Below, one piece after another: positions 1 to 5,740 of a stretch of DNA of 5,937 nt. Every line of letters starts with the position of its first letter. Position 1 is the stretch's first letter. The position numbers and the translations under genes are program-made. The notes under the pieces are model-generated. The model was not told the DNA's origin. It ran no database searches and saw only the letters and a list, made by a program, of their open reading frames with translations. The DNA is from an uncultured Lachnospiraceae bacterium (GTDB taxonomy: Bacteria; Bacillota; Clostridia; Lachnospirales; Lachnospiraceae), in contig CALYSH010000105.1 in NCBI GenBank assembly GCA_945485625.1, positions 1 through 5,937 on the forward strand, read 5' to 3'.

Positions 1-803
1 AAGGGCAGGCCTATGTGTTTCCCATGCGGTGTGAGTTTGATGGGGAGGAATTGCATCTGGATGAAATCTGTTTCCGGGTGAAGGGCACCTTGACAAAGAC
101 GATTCCGATCTTTGATGATACGGCGGCCTCCGTGGTGCCCTGTGTGGTTGTGGTAGTGCCCGATCTGATGAGCCTGAGACCGCTGCAGGATCGTTTGGAC
201 AGTATGGGCTACCCGCTTCTGAACGTGAAATGGGGGTATGCCTATGACCTGCCGGGTGTTTCGGAGGAAGAAGTCTATGAGATTTACAGGGCGCAGCAGG
301 ACAAAATACTGGACATGGAATTCCTTCGGTGGCCGGACGGATACAGTTATTCTGCCTCCTGCAGAAGCGAGGAGAAGGAGGATTTCCTCAATACTTTCGG
401 AGGAATGTTCTTCCTTGGAATTATTCTAAGTTTAATTTTTGTGGCAGCCACCGTGCTGATTATTTATTACAAGCAGATCTGCGAAGGCTATGAGGACCAG
501 TCCCGCTTTGAGATCATGCAGAAGGTGGGCATGACCGGGGAGGACATCCGCAAGAATATCAATTCCCAGATTCTGACGGTATTCTTTGCACCTCTGGTGC
601 TGGCCGGAGTACATCTCGCCTTTGCCTATCCATTGATCTGGAAGATATTACAGCTTTTCTTCATGCGGAATCTGGGCTTTGTGATAGCGGTAACCATAGG
701 AATCTATCTGGTGTTCGGCGTATTCTACGCCGTGGTCTATAAGCTTACCGCGGTAGCTTACTATCATATTGTCAGCGGGGAGAATGGTGACGAATGTCAC
801 TGA
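1..803 (+). CDS. ABC transporter permease, FtsX/BceB-like, C-terminal part (5' end outside window)
   Basis: The reading frame is open to the window edge: complete codons begin at base 3 (reading G-Q-A-Y), so the GTG at 15 is probably internal and the gene starts upstream. The visible 266 or so residues show a soluble stretch, probably extracytoplasmic, followed by three membrane spans. Numbering from the GTG at 15, the spans are about 131-152, 186-209 and 220-242. Between spans one and two lies the cytoplasmic segment YYKQICEGYEDQSRFEIMQK and then VGMTGEDIRKNI. This block is typical of the last FtsX domain in BceB-type permeases, which with an ATPase partner act in resistance to, or sensing of, cell-wall-active peptides. 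Family membership is recognised from this motif and the topology. Substrate and partner ATPase cannot be seen. The stop codon at 801-803 lies within an inverted-repeat region. Confidence 0.85.
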   Translation, partial: GQAYVFPMRCEFDGEELHLDEICFRVKGTLTKTIPIFDDTAASVVPCVVVVVPDLMSLRPLQDRLDSMGYPLLNVKWGYAYDLPGVSEEEVYEIYRAQQDKILDMEFLRWPDGYSYSASCRSEEKEDFLNTFGGMFFLGIILSLIFVAATVLIIYYKQICEGYEDQSRFEIMQKVGMTGEDIRKNINSQILTVFFAPLVLAGVHLAFAYPLIWKILQLFFMRNLGFVIAVTIGIYLVFGVFYAVVYKLTAVAYYHIVSGENGDECH

Positions 804-842
804 CGGAATAAAGAAAGCTGTGACATTTGTGTTCTTTCCTTT
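793..842 (+). terminator. Candidate weak terminator after the ABC permease gene
   Basis: AATGTCAC (793-800) and GTGACATT (820-827) form a perfect 8-bp inverted repeat around the stop codon. They are followed by a pyrimidine-rich, T-rich run to about 842. The loop is long (19 nt) and the tail is interrupted by G and C, so this is not a textbook intrinsic terminator. A competing smaller hairpin, GTGAC-GAAT-GTCAC (787-800), uses the same GTCAC arm. The position between two separately promoted genes supports a termination role. Confidence 0.35.
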
Positions 843-881
843 CCGAAGAAATAGTGTTATGGTATAGTTGTATTCGGAAAG
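839..881. repeat. 9-bp perfect inverted repeat framing the promoter
   Basis: CTTTCCGAA (839-847) and TTCGGAAAG (873-881) are perfect reverse complements separated by 25 bases. Each arm also contains a small TTC-N-GAA near-palindrome. The left arm covers the expected -35 area and the right arm the expected transcription start, with the -10 between them. That placement suits paired repressor sites about three helical turns apart (centre to centre 34 bp). A long-loop RNA hairpin is less likely because transcription would begin inside the repeat. The regulator is unknown. Confidence 0.5.
840..868 (+). promoter_or_regulatory. Candidate promoter for the membrane-protein gene at 904
   Basis: TATAGT (863-868) matches the sigma-A -10 consensus at five of six positions. 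It is preceded by TGG (860-862), which makes an extended -10. The -35 position with 17-bp spacing (TTTCCG, 840-845) is poor, as is common for extended -10 promoters. The predicted start of transcription is near 875, leaving a short leader before the ATG at 904. The region is bracketed by the inverted repeat 839-881. Confidence 0.45.
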
Positions 882-903
882 TACTCGGAGAGGAGAGAGA
901 CAC

Positions 904-1710
904 ATGAAAAAGAAGATTTGGAAAATCATTTTAATTGCTTCCTTTTTGCCTGCTGTATTGATTTTGATTCATTCCATCATTTCATTCTTTACGGGTGCAA
1001 CCTTTATGTGGAATACCAGCTACGGATGGGATGCTTTATGGCTGGCTCTTATGATGGATGTAATTATTTTCTGCACGATCGTTCCGGTCTTGCCGGTCTG
1101 CATCCTGTATCAGCTGGGTTATCTGATTGTTTACCTGATTCGCAATAAGCCTGTGATTTTTAAGAGAATTGTAGTCGGAGTTTTGGTATTTGTGGTTGTG
1201 GTCCTGGTGGGGGGAATTCTGGTACACTTCTATTCTTATGAAATCCGACACTTCGTGGAAGGACGGCAGGCCAGGTCCATGATCAGACGGGCAGAGGAAC
1301 AGGTTGAGTATGAGAAGAATGAGTTTCATTCGGGCGGAATCTTTGGAATGGAGGATGTGATTCATAACCGGGTGCTGGTGGATTATGATAAGCTGCAGGT
1401 AGGGTTTATTGTCGCCGCCGGAATAGAGGATTTTTACCGGATTGATCTCAGTGAAGATGTAAAGAAGGTTTGGGAAGGATTGGCTGAGGATTGGTATACC
1501 TTACAGGCGGTGATACCGCTTTCCGAACCGGGTGCGGAGCTTCGCACCTATGCAGGGGAAGAGGATGGAATGCACATGACAAAGTTCCTCCTTTTAAAGA
1601 TGGCGGACGGAAGCGTATATTTCGCAAACGATATCTGGGATGACGAGGATGGGAGGCTTGGAATCTATACCGGTCTGTGGGGCTCGGAATATATGGTGCA
1701 TTCAGAGTGA
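904..1710 (+). CDS. Unrecognised membrane protein with C-terminal extracytoplasmic domain
   Basis: I do not recognise the family. The ATG at 904 is chosen because AGGAG at 891-895 sits 8 bases upstream. An in-frame TTG at 868 would start inside the promoter candidate and adds only 12 unremarkable residues. The product is 268 residues. It begins MKKKIWK and has a span at about 8-29, a long hydrophobic segment at 44-79 ending in R-N-K, and a third span at about 89-109 after FKR. Positive charges place the N-terminus inside and the domain from about 113 to 268 outside. That domain is acidic and aromatic (for example AEDWYTLQAV and NDIWDDEDG), with an amphipathic charged stretch at 113-140. There are no Cys pairs, lipobox or catalytic motif that I can identify. 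It follows an ABC permease gene by 100 bases but appears to have its own promoter, so a functional tie is uncertain. Confidence 0.85.
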   Translation: MKKKIWKIILIASFLPAVLILIHSIISFFTGATFMWNTSYGWDALWLALMMDVIIFCTIVPVLPVCILYQLGYLIVYLIRNKPVIFKRIVVGVLVFVVVVLVGGILVHFYSYEIRHFVEGRQARSMIRRAEEQVEYEKNEFHSGGIFGMEDVIHNRVLVDYDKLQVGFIVAAGIEDFYRIDLSEDVKKVWEGLAEDWYTLQAVIPLSEPGAELRTYAGEEDGMHMTKFLLLKMADGSVYFANDIWDDEDGRLGIYTGLWGSEYMVHSE

Positions 1711-1746
1711 ATACAAAGAAATCTTTATCCGGACGGGTGAATGAAG

Positions 1747-1775
1747 TTGCCTGTCAAAGTGTGATGTGGTACAAT
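1747..1775 (+). promoter_or_regulatory. Promoter candidate for the antiporter operon
   Basis: TTGCCT (1747-1752) matches the -35 consensus at four of six positions. It is followed after exactly 17 bases by TACAAT (1770-1775), which matches the -10 at five of six. TGG at 1767-1769 adds an extended -10. The predicted start of transcription is near 1782, giving a leader of about 48 bases before the ATG at 1830. This is the best promoter candidate in the window and falls in the 119-bp gap upstream of a three-gene operon. Confidence 0.6.
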
Positions 1776-1795
1776 CATTTCGGTGGTTGTACCAC
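1766..1795. promoter_or_regulatory. Inverted repeat / probable operator over the -10 and start site
   Basis: GTGGTACAA (1766-1774) and TTGTACCAC (1787-1795) are perfect 9-bp reverse complements. As RNA the stem could extend to 12 pairs, with one G-U, around a TTTCGG loop. The right half by itself is a perfect 13-bp palindrome, GTGGT-TGT-ACCAC (1783-1795). This matches the TGGT-N3-ACCA pattern known for FadR-subfamily GntR operators. The left arm contains the -10 hexamer and the right palindrome starts at about +2, which is where a repressor would block initiation. A terminator reading is possible because TTTAGTTTG follows, but the T run is poor. No regulator gene is visible in the window. Confidence 0.55.
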
Positions 1796-1829
1796 TTTAG
1801 TTTGTGAGAAAGAAGGGGAAGGTGTTCTT

Positions 1830-3110
1830 ATGAGCATTATGAGCTTCTTTGTATTGATTCTGTTGTTGATAGTGGTGATTGGTGTTGTAAATGAACGAGT
1901 CTTCCATGTGCAGAGTGATATTGCCCTGATACTGTTTTCCCTGATCATCTGCGGAGGATTGTATGGTGTGAGCTGTATCCCCGGTATGGAGGAGCTTTCC
2001 GGACTGCTTCGCAGGCTGGGCAATTTTGGCTTTGAGGAATATCTGATTGATACGGTTCTTTGTTTTATGCTGTTTGCGGGTGCCGGTAAGGTAAATATGC
2101 GGAAGTTCCGCGGCAATATAAAGCCCATCTGTCTGTTGGCTCTGATTTCCACCATTTTATCCTCCGGGTTCTTCGGAGTTCTGTTTTGGGTTGGGATGAA
2201 GTGCCTGGGTGTAAACATGGATATCTGGACCTGTATACTATTGGGCAGTATCGTTTCTCCTACAGACCCCATTGCCGCTACCGGTATTCTGAATAAGCTG
2301 GGGCTGTCCAAAAATGTGACGGTTGTAATTGAAAGTGAGTCCCTGTTCAATGATGGAACAGGTGTGGCATTGTTTCTCTTTGTCAAGAGCCTGGTTACCC
2401 ACAGCGGCGGGAGCAACTTCTTTATGGTGATGTTTCAGGAGGTGGCAGGAGCCTTTGTGGTAGCCTTTGTGGTTTCTTTCCTGATGACAAAGCTGATGGC
2501 GCTTTCCAGAGATCCCGTGAGACATATTCTGATCAGTCTACTGACGGTATCCATGGTGTACGGTATCTGTGAGCATTTCCACTTTTCCGGTGTAATCGCT
2601 TCGGTTGTGTGCGGAATGTTTGTGGCAGCCCGGAGAGGAAAAATGGAAGGGCGCATCCGGGTAGAGGATCCACATGAACGTTATGAGGACTTTTGGGAAG
2701 TGTCGGAGGGCATTTTGAATGCGGTACTGTTTGTCATGATTGGATTGTCCCTGCTGGCGCTGGAGCTCAGTCCTTTCATTTGGGCATTGATTCCCATGAC
2801 GATTCTGATGGTGGTATTGTCCCGATTCGGAGGTGTACTTTGTTCCGGTCTCTTTCTTGGGAAAAAGGTGCCCGGTAATTATAACCTGCCGGAGTTTGTG
2901 ATGCTGATGACCTGGAGTGCATTGAAGGGCGGTTTGTCCCTGGCACTTGCCATGAGCACCAAAAGCATTTTGCCGCCCCAGCTGTATTCCATTGTATTAA
3001 ATGTAGCATACATTACGATTTTTTATACGGTAATCGTACAGGGTCTGACCATGAAGAAGGTCTATTACAGGATAGAGGCACATAAGGCAAATCGGGCGGG
3101 AAGGTCTTAG
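1830..3110 (+). CDS. CPA1/NhaP-type cation:proton antiporter
   Basis: This membrane protein should exchange Na+ or K+ for H+ across the cytoplasmic membrane. The 426 residues contain about 12 hydrophobic segments. CPA1 landmarks are present: SPTDP at 143-147, ESESLFNDGTG at 168-178 with the Asn174-Asp175 pair typical of electroneutral CPA1 exchangers, and WSALKGGLSLALA at 362-374, the conserved W-x-x-L-(R/K)-G motif. Length is normal for NhaP-like proteins without a cytoplasmic regulatory tail; the chain ends about 20 residues after the last span. The ATG at 1830 is chosen for its GGAAGG at 1817-1822 and its hydrophobic N-terminus. A longer in-frame start at 1677 would overlap the previous gene and encode unlikely residues. 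It is the first gene of an operon with a TrkA-like gene 19 bases downstream. Ion specificity (Na+ versus K+) cannot be read from sequence. Confidence 0.93.
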   Translation: MSIMSFFVLILLLIVVIGVVNERVFHVQSDIALILFSLIICGGLYGVSCIPGMEELSGLLRRLGNFGFEEYLIDTVLCFMLFAGAGKVNMRKFRGNIKPICLLALISTILSSGFFGVLFWVGMKCLGVNMDIWTCILLGSIVSPTDPIAATGILNKLGLSKNVTVVIESESLFNDGTGVALFLFVKSLVTHSGGSNFFMVMFQEVAGAFVVAFVVSFLMTKLMALSRDPVRHILISLLTVSMVYGICEHFHFSGVIASVVCGMFVAARRGKMEGRIRVEDPHERYEDFWEVSEGILNAVLFVMIGLSLLALELSPFIWALIPMTILMVVLSRFGGVLCSGLFLGKKVPGNYNLPEFVMLMTWSALKGGLSLALAMSTKSILPPQLYSIVLNVAYITIFYTVIVQGLTMKKVYYRIEAHKANRAGRS

Positions 3111-3129
3111 GTGTGATTGGAGGCGTAAG

Positions 3130-4503
3130 GTGAAAATAGTTGTGATCGGAATCGGACATACCGGTGAATTGTTTATCAGGATGCTTTGCAAAAAGCAGAA
3201 CGATTTAGTTGTGGTGGATAAAAAAGAAGAGGTTGTGGATCGGATAACGGACAGATACAGTGTGAGCGGTGTCTGCGGGAACGGTACCGCCAGGGAAACC
3301 CTGCAGAGGGCCGGAGTGGGGAGCGCAGATGTGGTGGTGGCGCTGACCGACAATGATGCCGCAAATCTGTTGTGCTGTGCGGTGGCGAAGGAGATGGGAG
3401 CAGGTCATACAGCCTGTATTGTTTCGGATTCTTCCCTTTATCGGGATAAGGAAATACTGAAGCAGCAATATCATATCGATGCAATTTACAATCCCAAGTT
3501 TGAGGCGGCAGCGGCTATCGGAAGACAGCTTGGTATGCCAACGGATATTGAGGTGGAGGGCTTCATTGACCAGAAGGCCGCATTTTTCCAGGTGGTTGTG
3601 GAAAAGGGCAGTAAGCTGGACGGCTGTGTGCTGAAGGATATTGGAGAGGTGCTGGGAGGAAAACTCCTGGTGACTACAGTCAATCGAAAGGGTCATCTTC
3701 ATGTCCCCAATGGTTCCTTTGCGTTGGAAGCCGGGGACGAAATGGGTATTATGGTGGAGAATGATGCCATCCCTCTGCTGGCAGAGAGATTGGGACGGGC
3801 GAAAAAGCCTGTACATAAGATTATGATTATCGGCTGCGGTGATGTGGGGCGTTTCTTGGTGGAACGTTTTTGGAAGGAGCATAAGAAGGTAAAGATTCTG
3901 GAGCATGACGCGGCCCATTGTGTGCAGCTTCGAAAGGAGCTGCCTGCCTCTGTGGAGATATCCTGTGTTGACCGGATTGACTCGGAGGTCCTGGTGGAGG
4001 AGGGGGTCAATCACATGGATGCCTGCGTGCTTCTCACAGGCGACGACCAGACCAATCTGGTGTTGTCCATGTTTGCATGGAATTGCGGCGTGGGTACCGT
4101 GGCTGCAAAGATTGATGAAGCCTCCTATGAGGAAGTATTCCGCAGAATAAATATCAATCATACGGTGACACCGTCTGTGGTAACCGTGGAGCTTTTGATG
4201 ACCTATGTACGAAATGTGGAAGTGTTCAATGAAAAGGGAAACGATATTATTGCCATGTTCTCCGTGGGAAGGGGCTTGGGAGAAGCAATCGGCTTCTGCG
4301 CATATGAGGGTTCAAAGGGCATCCGGATTCCCTTTCAGGATAAGCAGTTTCAGCTGAAGAAGGATGTGCTGGTGGTGGCCATTATCCGGGATCAGACCTT
4401 CATTGTCCCCAACGGAGCCAGTGAAATCCTTCCCGGAGATAAGGTCTTCGTGGTGGCACGGGCAAAGGACAGCCTTCGGACCCTGGATGAGATTTTTGCA
4501 TAG
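3130..4503 (+). CDS. trkA: TrkA-like protein with two RCK (TrkA_N/TrkA_C) units
   Basis: This is a cytoplasmic nucleotide-binding regulator of cation transport. The 457 residues form two tandem RCK units: TrkA_N about 1-118, TrkA_C about 139-218, TrkA_N about 230-347 and TrkA_C about 369-457. The first Rossmann motif is GIGHTG (7-12) with Asp30 at the end of the second strand, and GNGT follows at 50-53. The second is GCGDVG (235-240) with Glu258. Both look able to bind NAD(H) or a similar ligand. Length and domain order match classical TrkA (about 458 residues). The start is GTG, supported by GGAGG at 3119-3123 with 6-base spacing. TrkA normally gates TrkH/TrkG potassium channels, but no such gene lies in this window. 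Its position directly after a CPA1 antiporter suggests it may regulate that exchanger instead, or also. The family call is secure; the partner is inferred. Confidence 0.93.
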   Translation: MKIVVIGIGHTGELFIRMLCKKQNDLVVVDKKEEVVDRITDRYSVSGVCGNGTARETLQRAGVGSADVVVALTDNDAANLLCCAVAKEMGAGHTACIVSDSSLYRDKEILKQQYHIDAIYNPKFEAAAAIGRQLGMPTDIEVEGFIDQKAAFFQVVVEKGSKLDGCVLKDIGEVLGGKLLVTTVNRKGHLHVPNGSFALEAGDEMGIMVENDAIPLLAERLGRAKKPVHKIMIIGCGDVGRFLVERFWKEHKKVKILEHDAAHCVQLRKELPASVEISCVDRIDSEVLVEEGVNHMDACVLLTGDDQTNLVLSMFAWNCGVGTVAAKIDEASYEEVFRRININHTVTPSVVTVELLMTYVRNVEVFNEKGNDIIAMFSVGRGLGEAIGFCAYEGSKGIRIPFQDKQFQLKKDVLVVAIIRDQTFIVPNGASEILPGDKVFVVARAKDSLRTLDEIFA

Positions 4504-4514
4504 GGAGGCTTGGG

Positions 4515-4892
4515 ATGGAAGCAAGAATATTAGCCTATCGGAAATATATGGATGAATTGCTGCAGCACGAAGAGGAGGATTGGGAGGCAATCCGGTCTCA
4601 GCACCTGGTGCAGATTAGTTTCTTTCAGCATGAGCGACTGGTACATCTGATTGTGACGGTAACCTTTGCGTTGCTGGAAGTGATTGCAATGTGTGCCCTT
4701 TTATTTGTGGCACAGAGCGGTGGCTCCGGTGTGCTATCCCTGTTTGCTCTGGTGGTTGTGCTGCTGGTACTACTGATCCCGTATATCCGACATTATTATA
4801 TTCTGGAGAATGAAACGCAGAAAATGTATCGTCAATATGATGTGCTGAACCGAAAATGCGGCTTAAAGAATGGCTTTGGGGGCTTGGCTTAA
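4515..4892 (+). CDS. Small two-span membrane protein, third gene of the antiporter operon
   Basis: I do not recognise a family. The 125 residues have an acidic helical N-terminus (YMDELLQHEEEDWEAI at 11-26), a span at about 43-66, a short SGGSG turn, a second span at about 72-91, and a charged Tyr-rich tail. A membrane hairpin with both ends in the cytoplasm is the likeliest topology. AGGGAGG at 4502-4508 overlaps the upstream stop codon and lies 6 bases from the ATG. The start is therefore well supported and translation is probably linked to the TrkA gene. An accessory subunit or tether for the antiporter/RCK pair is plausible from position alone. The stop codon TAA at 4890-4892 overlaps the stop of the convergent gene. 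Confidence 0.85.
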   Translation: MEARILAYRKYMDELLQHEEEDWEAIRSQHLVQISFFQHERLVHLIVTVTFALLEVIAMCALLFVAQSGGSGVLSLFALVVVLLVLLIPYIRHYYILENETQKMYRQYDVLNRKCGLKNGFGGLA

Positions 4893-4903
4893 TACCAGCC
4901 CCC
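4878..4903. terminator. GC-rich hairpin spanning both convergent stop codons
   Basis: GGGGGCT (4878-4884) pairs perfectly with AGCCCCC (4897-4903). Skipping T4885, GG (4886-4887) pairs with CC (4895-4896), leaving the loop CTTAATA (4888-4894). The shared TTAA containing both stop codons lies in that loop. The structure is symmetric, so it would form in transcripts from either strand. Neither side has a real U run, so it may act as a pause, roadblock or 3'-end stabiliser rather than as a standard intrinsic terminator. No other terminator-like structure separates the convergent genes. Confidence 0.45.
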
Positions 4904-5611
4904 GTCAACTGTGATGATTTGTCCGGTCATGTAATCGGGGGTGTTTACCAGCTGTAGTGCGATCTCGGCGATTTCGGAAGCCTTTCCCAGGCGGTCTGCA
5001 GGAATTTCATCGATCAGCTCCTGTATTTCTCCGGGGGAGAAGCATTGATTCATGGAAGTGTCAATGACCCCGCAGGCGATGGCATTTACCGTAATATGAC
5101 TGGGTGCCAGCTCCTTTGCAAGGGCTTTTGTAAAGCCGTTGACACCTGCCTTGGAGGTAGAGTAGGCAACCTCTGCGGCAGCACCCACATTTCCCCAGAC
5201 GGAGGAAATGTTCAGGATACATCCGGAATGTTTTTGGAGGAACAGTGGAATACTGAATTTGGCAGTATAAAAGCAGGAATTCAGATTCACATCCATGATG
5301 TGCTGCCAGTCTTCCCGGGACATATCCATGAGAAGCCCCATGTGAGCGATGCCTGCATTGTTTACCAGCACATCCAGAGTGGGGATGTGGGAGAACAGCT
5401 CTTCTACCTGGGCGAAATCGCCCATGTCGGTTTGAAAGGCCTGACATGGAACGTTGTACGCTTGGGACAATTCTTTTGATAAGGTAAGAAGAGCGTTGTA
5501 TGAATTGGAGCAGGTGAGGTACAAATGGTACCCTTCCCGGGCAAAGCGTCTGGCTATGGCTTCGCCGATTCCACGGGAAGCTCCGGTGATTAAAGCATAT
5601 TTTTCAGACAT
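4889..5611 (-). CDS. Short-chain dehydrogenase/reductase, FabG-like; probable EF-P 5-aminopentanone reductase (YmfI type)
   Basis: This is a soluble classical SDR of 240 residues, the usual length. TGASRGIG at 9-16 binds the NADP(H) cofactor and NNAG is at 84-87. The catalytic tetrad appears intact as Asn109, Ser137, Tyr150 and Lys154 (Y-S-T-S-K), and the C-terminus is VDGGWY. FabG would be 3-oxoacyl-ACP reductase. However, the stretch NISSVWGNVGAAAEVAYS (134-151) followed by KAGVNGFTKALAKEL is what I associate with YmfI-like enzymes, which reduce the 5-aminopentanone group on the modified lysine of elongation factor P. The context has no acpP or fab genes, which also argues against a fatty-acid role. 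The usual P-G after the beta-6 strand is C-G here (ACGVIDT, 179-185). AAAGGAG (plus-strand 5618-5624) lies 6 bases before the ATG. SDR family is certain; the substrate is inferred. Confidence 0.9.
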   Translation of the reverse strand: MSEKYALITGASRGIGEAIARRFAREGYHLYLTCSNSYNALLTLSKELSQAYNVPCQAFQTDMGDFAQVEELFSHIPTLDVLVNNAGIAHMGLLMDMSREDWQHIMDVNLNSCFYTAKFSIPLFLQKHSGCILNISSVWGNVGAAAEVAYSTSKAGVNGFTKALAKELAPSHITVNAIACGVIDTSMNQCFSPGEIQELIDEIPADRLGKASEIAEIALQLVNTPDYMTGQIITVDGGWY

Positions 5612-5669
5612 GGTATACTCCTTTCGTCTGACACGACGGAATGATTTCTTTTCACAACGTATAGAGAGC

Positions 5670-5684
5670 GGGGATTACTTCCCC
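5670..5684. repeat. GGGGA-N5-TCCCC inverted repeat in the divergent gap
   Basis: GGGGA (5670-5674) and TCCCC (5680-5684) are perfect reverse complements around TTACT. Relative to the minus-strand promoter candidate the repeat begins a few bases after the predicted start site, so it could be an operator or a leader hairpin. It is short and no regulator is identified. The rest of this 129-base gap is AT-rich without further structure that I can support. Confidence 0.35.
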
Positions 5685-5696
5685 CGTATGTATGAT

Positions 5697-5725
5697 AGTA
5701 TAGCATGAGAACAAGGATAAAACAA
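5697..5725 (-). promoter_or_regulatory. Candidate promoter for the SDR gene
   Basis: On the minus strand TTGTTT (5725-5720) is followed after 17 bases by TATACT (5702-5697), with TGC directly before it as an extended -10. The -10 matches consensus at five of six positions and the -35 at three of six. Predicted transcription starts near 5690, giving a leader of about 80 bases. The -35 sits next to the ribosome binding site of the divergent flavoprotein gene, so the two transcription units would overlap in this gap. I found no equally good plus-strand promoter for the flavoprotein gene. Confidence 0.45.
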
Positions 5726-5740
5726 TTGGAGGAAAATGAG

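Noticed and set aside
868..903. TTG start at 868 for the membrane protein
   Set aside because: The TTG overlaps the -10 hexamer candidate and lies upstream of the predicted transcription start, and the good ribosome binding site precedes ATG 904.
1715..1726. AAAGA-AA-TCTTT as terminator of the membrane-protein gene
   Set aside because: The stem is AT-only apart from one pair and the 2-base loop is too small to form; no T run of note follows.
1677..1829. Extending the antiporter N-terminus to an in-frame start at 1677
   Set aside because: It would overlap the end of the previous gene, cross the promoter and inverted repeat, and add 51 non-hydrophobic residues atypical for the family; ATG 1830 has a suitable ribosome binding site.
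1775..2416. Minus-strand open frame of 213 codons inside the antiporter gene
   Set aside because: It overlaps conserved antiporter motifs in antisense and its product shows no recognisable fold or membrane pattern.
3205..4161. Long open frame (318 codons) on the minus strand within trkA
   Set aside because: It is antisense to a fully convincing double-RCK gene, its composition is rich in His, Cys and Gln typical of shadow frames, and no domain is recognisable.
5045..5479. Plus-strand open frame of 144 codons opposite the SDR gene
   Set aside because: The minus-strand SDR carries all catalytic motifs; the plus frame has no recognised motif and is a codon-bias shadow.
5705..5740. In-frame upstream ATG for the thioredoxin-reductase-like gene
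   Set aside because: The GGAGG at 5728-5732 would be inside the coding region, and the family normally begins just before the YDLVIIG strand.
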